A stretch of 64,000 nucleotides of DNA from Microbacterium sp. LWO13-1.2. GTDB lineage: Bacteria > Actinomycetota > Actinomycetes > Actinomycetales > Microbacteriaceae. Of this stretch, positions 63,081 to 64,000 are shown piece after piece. The stretch covers positions 2,170,001 through 2,234,000 of the forward strand of contig NZ_CP151634.1 of the NCBI RefSeq assembly GCF_038397725.1, given 5' to 3'. The translations under genes were made by a program, and so were the position numbers. Under the pieces are notes generated by a model that made no database searches, had not been told where the DNA came from, and saw only the letters and a program-made list of their open reading frames with translations. How positions within the stretch are numbered: the first letter of the stretch is position 1; each line of letters opens with the position of its first letter.

Positions 63081-64000
63081 ATGACGGATGCGGTGCGACT
63101 TCGCTACCTGCGGTTCGCGCAGGAGGAGGCGCCGGGCCGGAGCGAGTTGTACGCGGAGTGGGCGTCCGGTGTCGCCGCCGACGCGGAGGTACAGACCCTC
63201 CTCGCGCGGATCCCGGAGACCCGACGCCAACCTCCCCTGGTCTTCGCGGTCACGCGGATGCTCGGCGCCGCACTCACCGGCTACCCGGCCTGGCGCGCGT
63301 TCTTCCTCGACCACGCCGACGAGATCGTCGCGGAGTGCGGGCGGAGGCAGCTGCAGACCAATGAGCCGCTGCGCCTCGCGGCGTTGCTGCCGGTGCTGTC
63401 AGAGATCCCCGGCCCCATCGCGCTGCTCGAGTTGGGCGCGGCGGCTGGGCTCTGCCTGTATCCGGACCGGTATTCCTACCGCTTCACCGCCGAGGACGGA
63501 TCGCTCCGCGCGGCGCTCGATCCCGAGGACGGTCCGTCTTCCGTGGTGCTGGAGAGTACGGTGACCGGCGCGCTTCCGACACTGCGGATGCCGGAGATCA
63601 TCTGGCGTGCCGGCATCGATCTTGCGCCGCTGGATGCCCGAGACGATCGTGATCGACGGTGGCTCCGAGGGTTGGTCTGGCCGGGGGAGGAGGGGCGTGA
63701 AGAGCGGATCGCGGCCGCCCTCGACATCGCTGCGTCCGATCCGCCGCTCCTGGTCGCCGGCGACGCCGGGGAGCGGCTGCGTGCGCTCGCCGGTGAAGCC
63801 CCGGCGGGGGCGACGCTGGTGATCAGCACGCCCGGCGTGCTCGTGCACATCCCGCGTGCCGACCGGCTCGCGCTCGTCCAGGACATCCGCCGGCTGCCTG
63901 CGAGATGGGTGACGATCGATCCTCCCGGCCTGCTCGACGTCTGGGAGCCTCCCGTTGACGCCGACACCTGGCCCGGCTTCGTCGTCGCCCTCGACGCCGC
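63081..64000 (+). CDS. DUF2332-family protein, cut by the window end
   Basis: The open frame runs to the window edge without a stop; about 306 residues are visible. Blocks of DUF2332 are seen: RFAQEEAPGRSELYAEWASG near the start, TNEPLRLAALLPVL, LLELGAAAGLCLYPDRYSY and WRAGIDLAPLD. LELGAAAG resembles a methyltransferase motif I, so a SAM-dependent fold is possible. Function unknown. Confidence 0.8.
   Translation, partial: MTDAVRLRYLRFAQEEAPGRSELYAEWASGVAADAEVQTLLARIPETRRQPPLVFAVTRMLGAALTGYPAWRAFFLDHADEIVAECGRRQLQTNEPLRLAALLPVLSEIPGPIALLELGAAAGLCLYPDRYSYRFTAEDGSLRAALDPEDGPSSVVLESTVTGALPTLRMPEIIWRAGIDLAPLDARDDRDRRWLRGLVWPGEEGREERIAAALDIAASDPPLLVAGDAGERLRALAGEAPAGATLVISTPGVLVHIPRADRLALVQDIRRLPARWVTIDPPGLLDVWEPPVDADTWPGFVVALDA

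Overview
The window is high-GC actinobacterial DNA and most probably comes from Microbacteriaceae (Microbacterium or a close relative). This is inferred from the proteins and gene order: a compact Tad locus with a DUF4244 pilin-like protein, CarD, SenX3/RegX3, a GlnR-type regulator, fused IspDF, a Lys/Ala-rich TopA tail, and many start codons placed 6-7 nt after a TANNNT box. Both ends cut a gene: mqo on the left, a DUF2332 gene on the right. Genes are dense and mostly housekeeping.

Layout. 1-9.8 kb: malate:quinone oxidoreductase, thymidine kinase, a FadR-type regulator with its lactate dehydrogenase gene, HAD hydrolase, VanZ protein, tRNA-Pro, metallophosphoesterase, a PASTA penicillin-binding protein and RidA. 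9.8-15.1 kb: acetyl-CoA synthetase and a minimal Tad pilus locus. 15.2-21.4 kb: topA-tmk-holB and a lipoprotein peptidase. 21.5-24.5 kb: tRNA-Thr, nicotinamidase, small proteins, an AT-richer HNH endonuclease gene and a tRNA-Lys gene split by a group I intron. 24.6-27.6 kb: fasciclin lipoprotein facing sigK-rskA. 27.7-28.6 kb: a class IV aminotransferase (PabC-like). 28.7-46.5 kb: phosphate homeostasis (pstSCAB, mutT1, ppk, glnR-type regulator, phoU, senX3-regX3) mixed with nitrobindin, YgfZ, gpmA and a WYL regulator, ending in carD. 46.6-51.4 kb: ispDF, cysS, rlmB. 51.4-55.2 kb: DUF4032 protein, sugar ABC ATPase, DsbA-like protein, tRNA-Thr. 55.3-64 kb: an ABC-2/two-component operon, YjbR, SRAP, DMT transporter, nitroreductase, MsrB and DUF2332.

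How the parts work together. Eleven-nt direct repeats resembling GTTCACC lie upstream of pstS, ppk and phoU, which fits one PhoP/RegX3-controlled phosphate regulon including the linked kinase and regulator. The fasciclin gene carries a SigK-like promoter facing sigK-rskA. The lactate dehydrogenase operon starts with a paired TGGTC-N-GACCA operator for its own FadR-type regulator.

The most unusual object is the tRNA-Lys(UUU) gene at 24184-24474. Its anticodon is split between nt 34 and 35 by a 218-nt group I (IC3-like) intron whose core matches the cyanobacterial tRNA-Leu intron. A lower-GC HNH endonuclease gene lies 120 bp downstream on the same strand.
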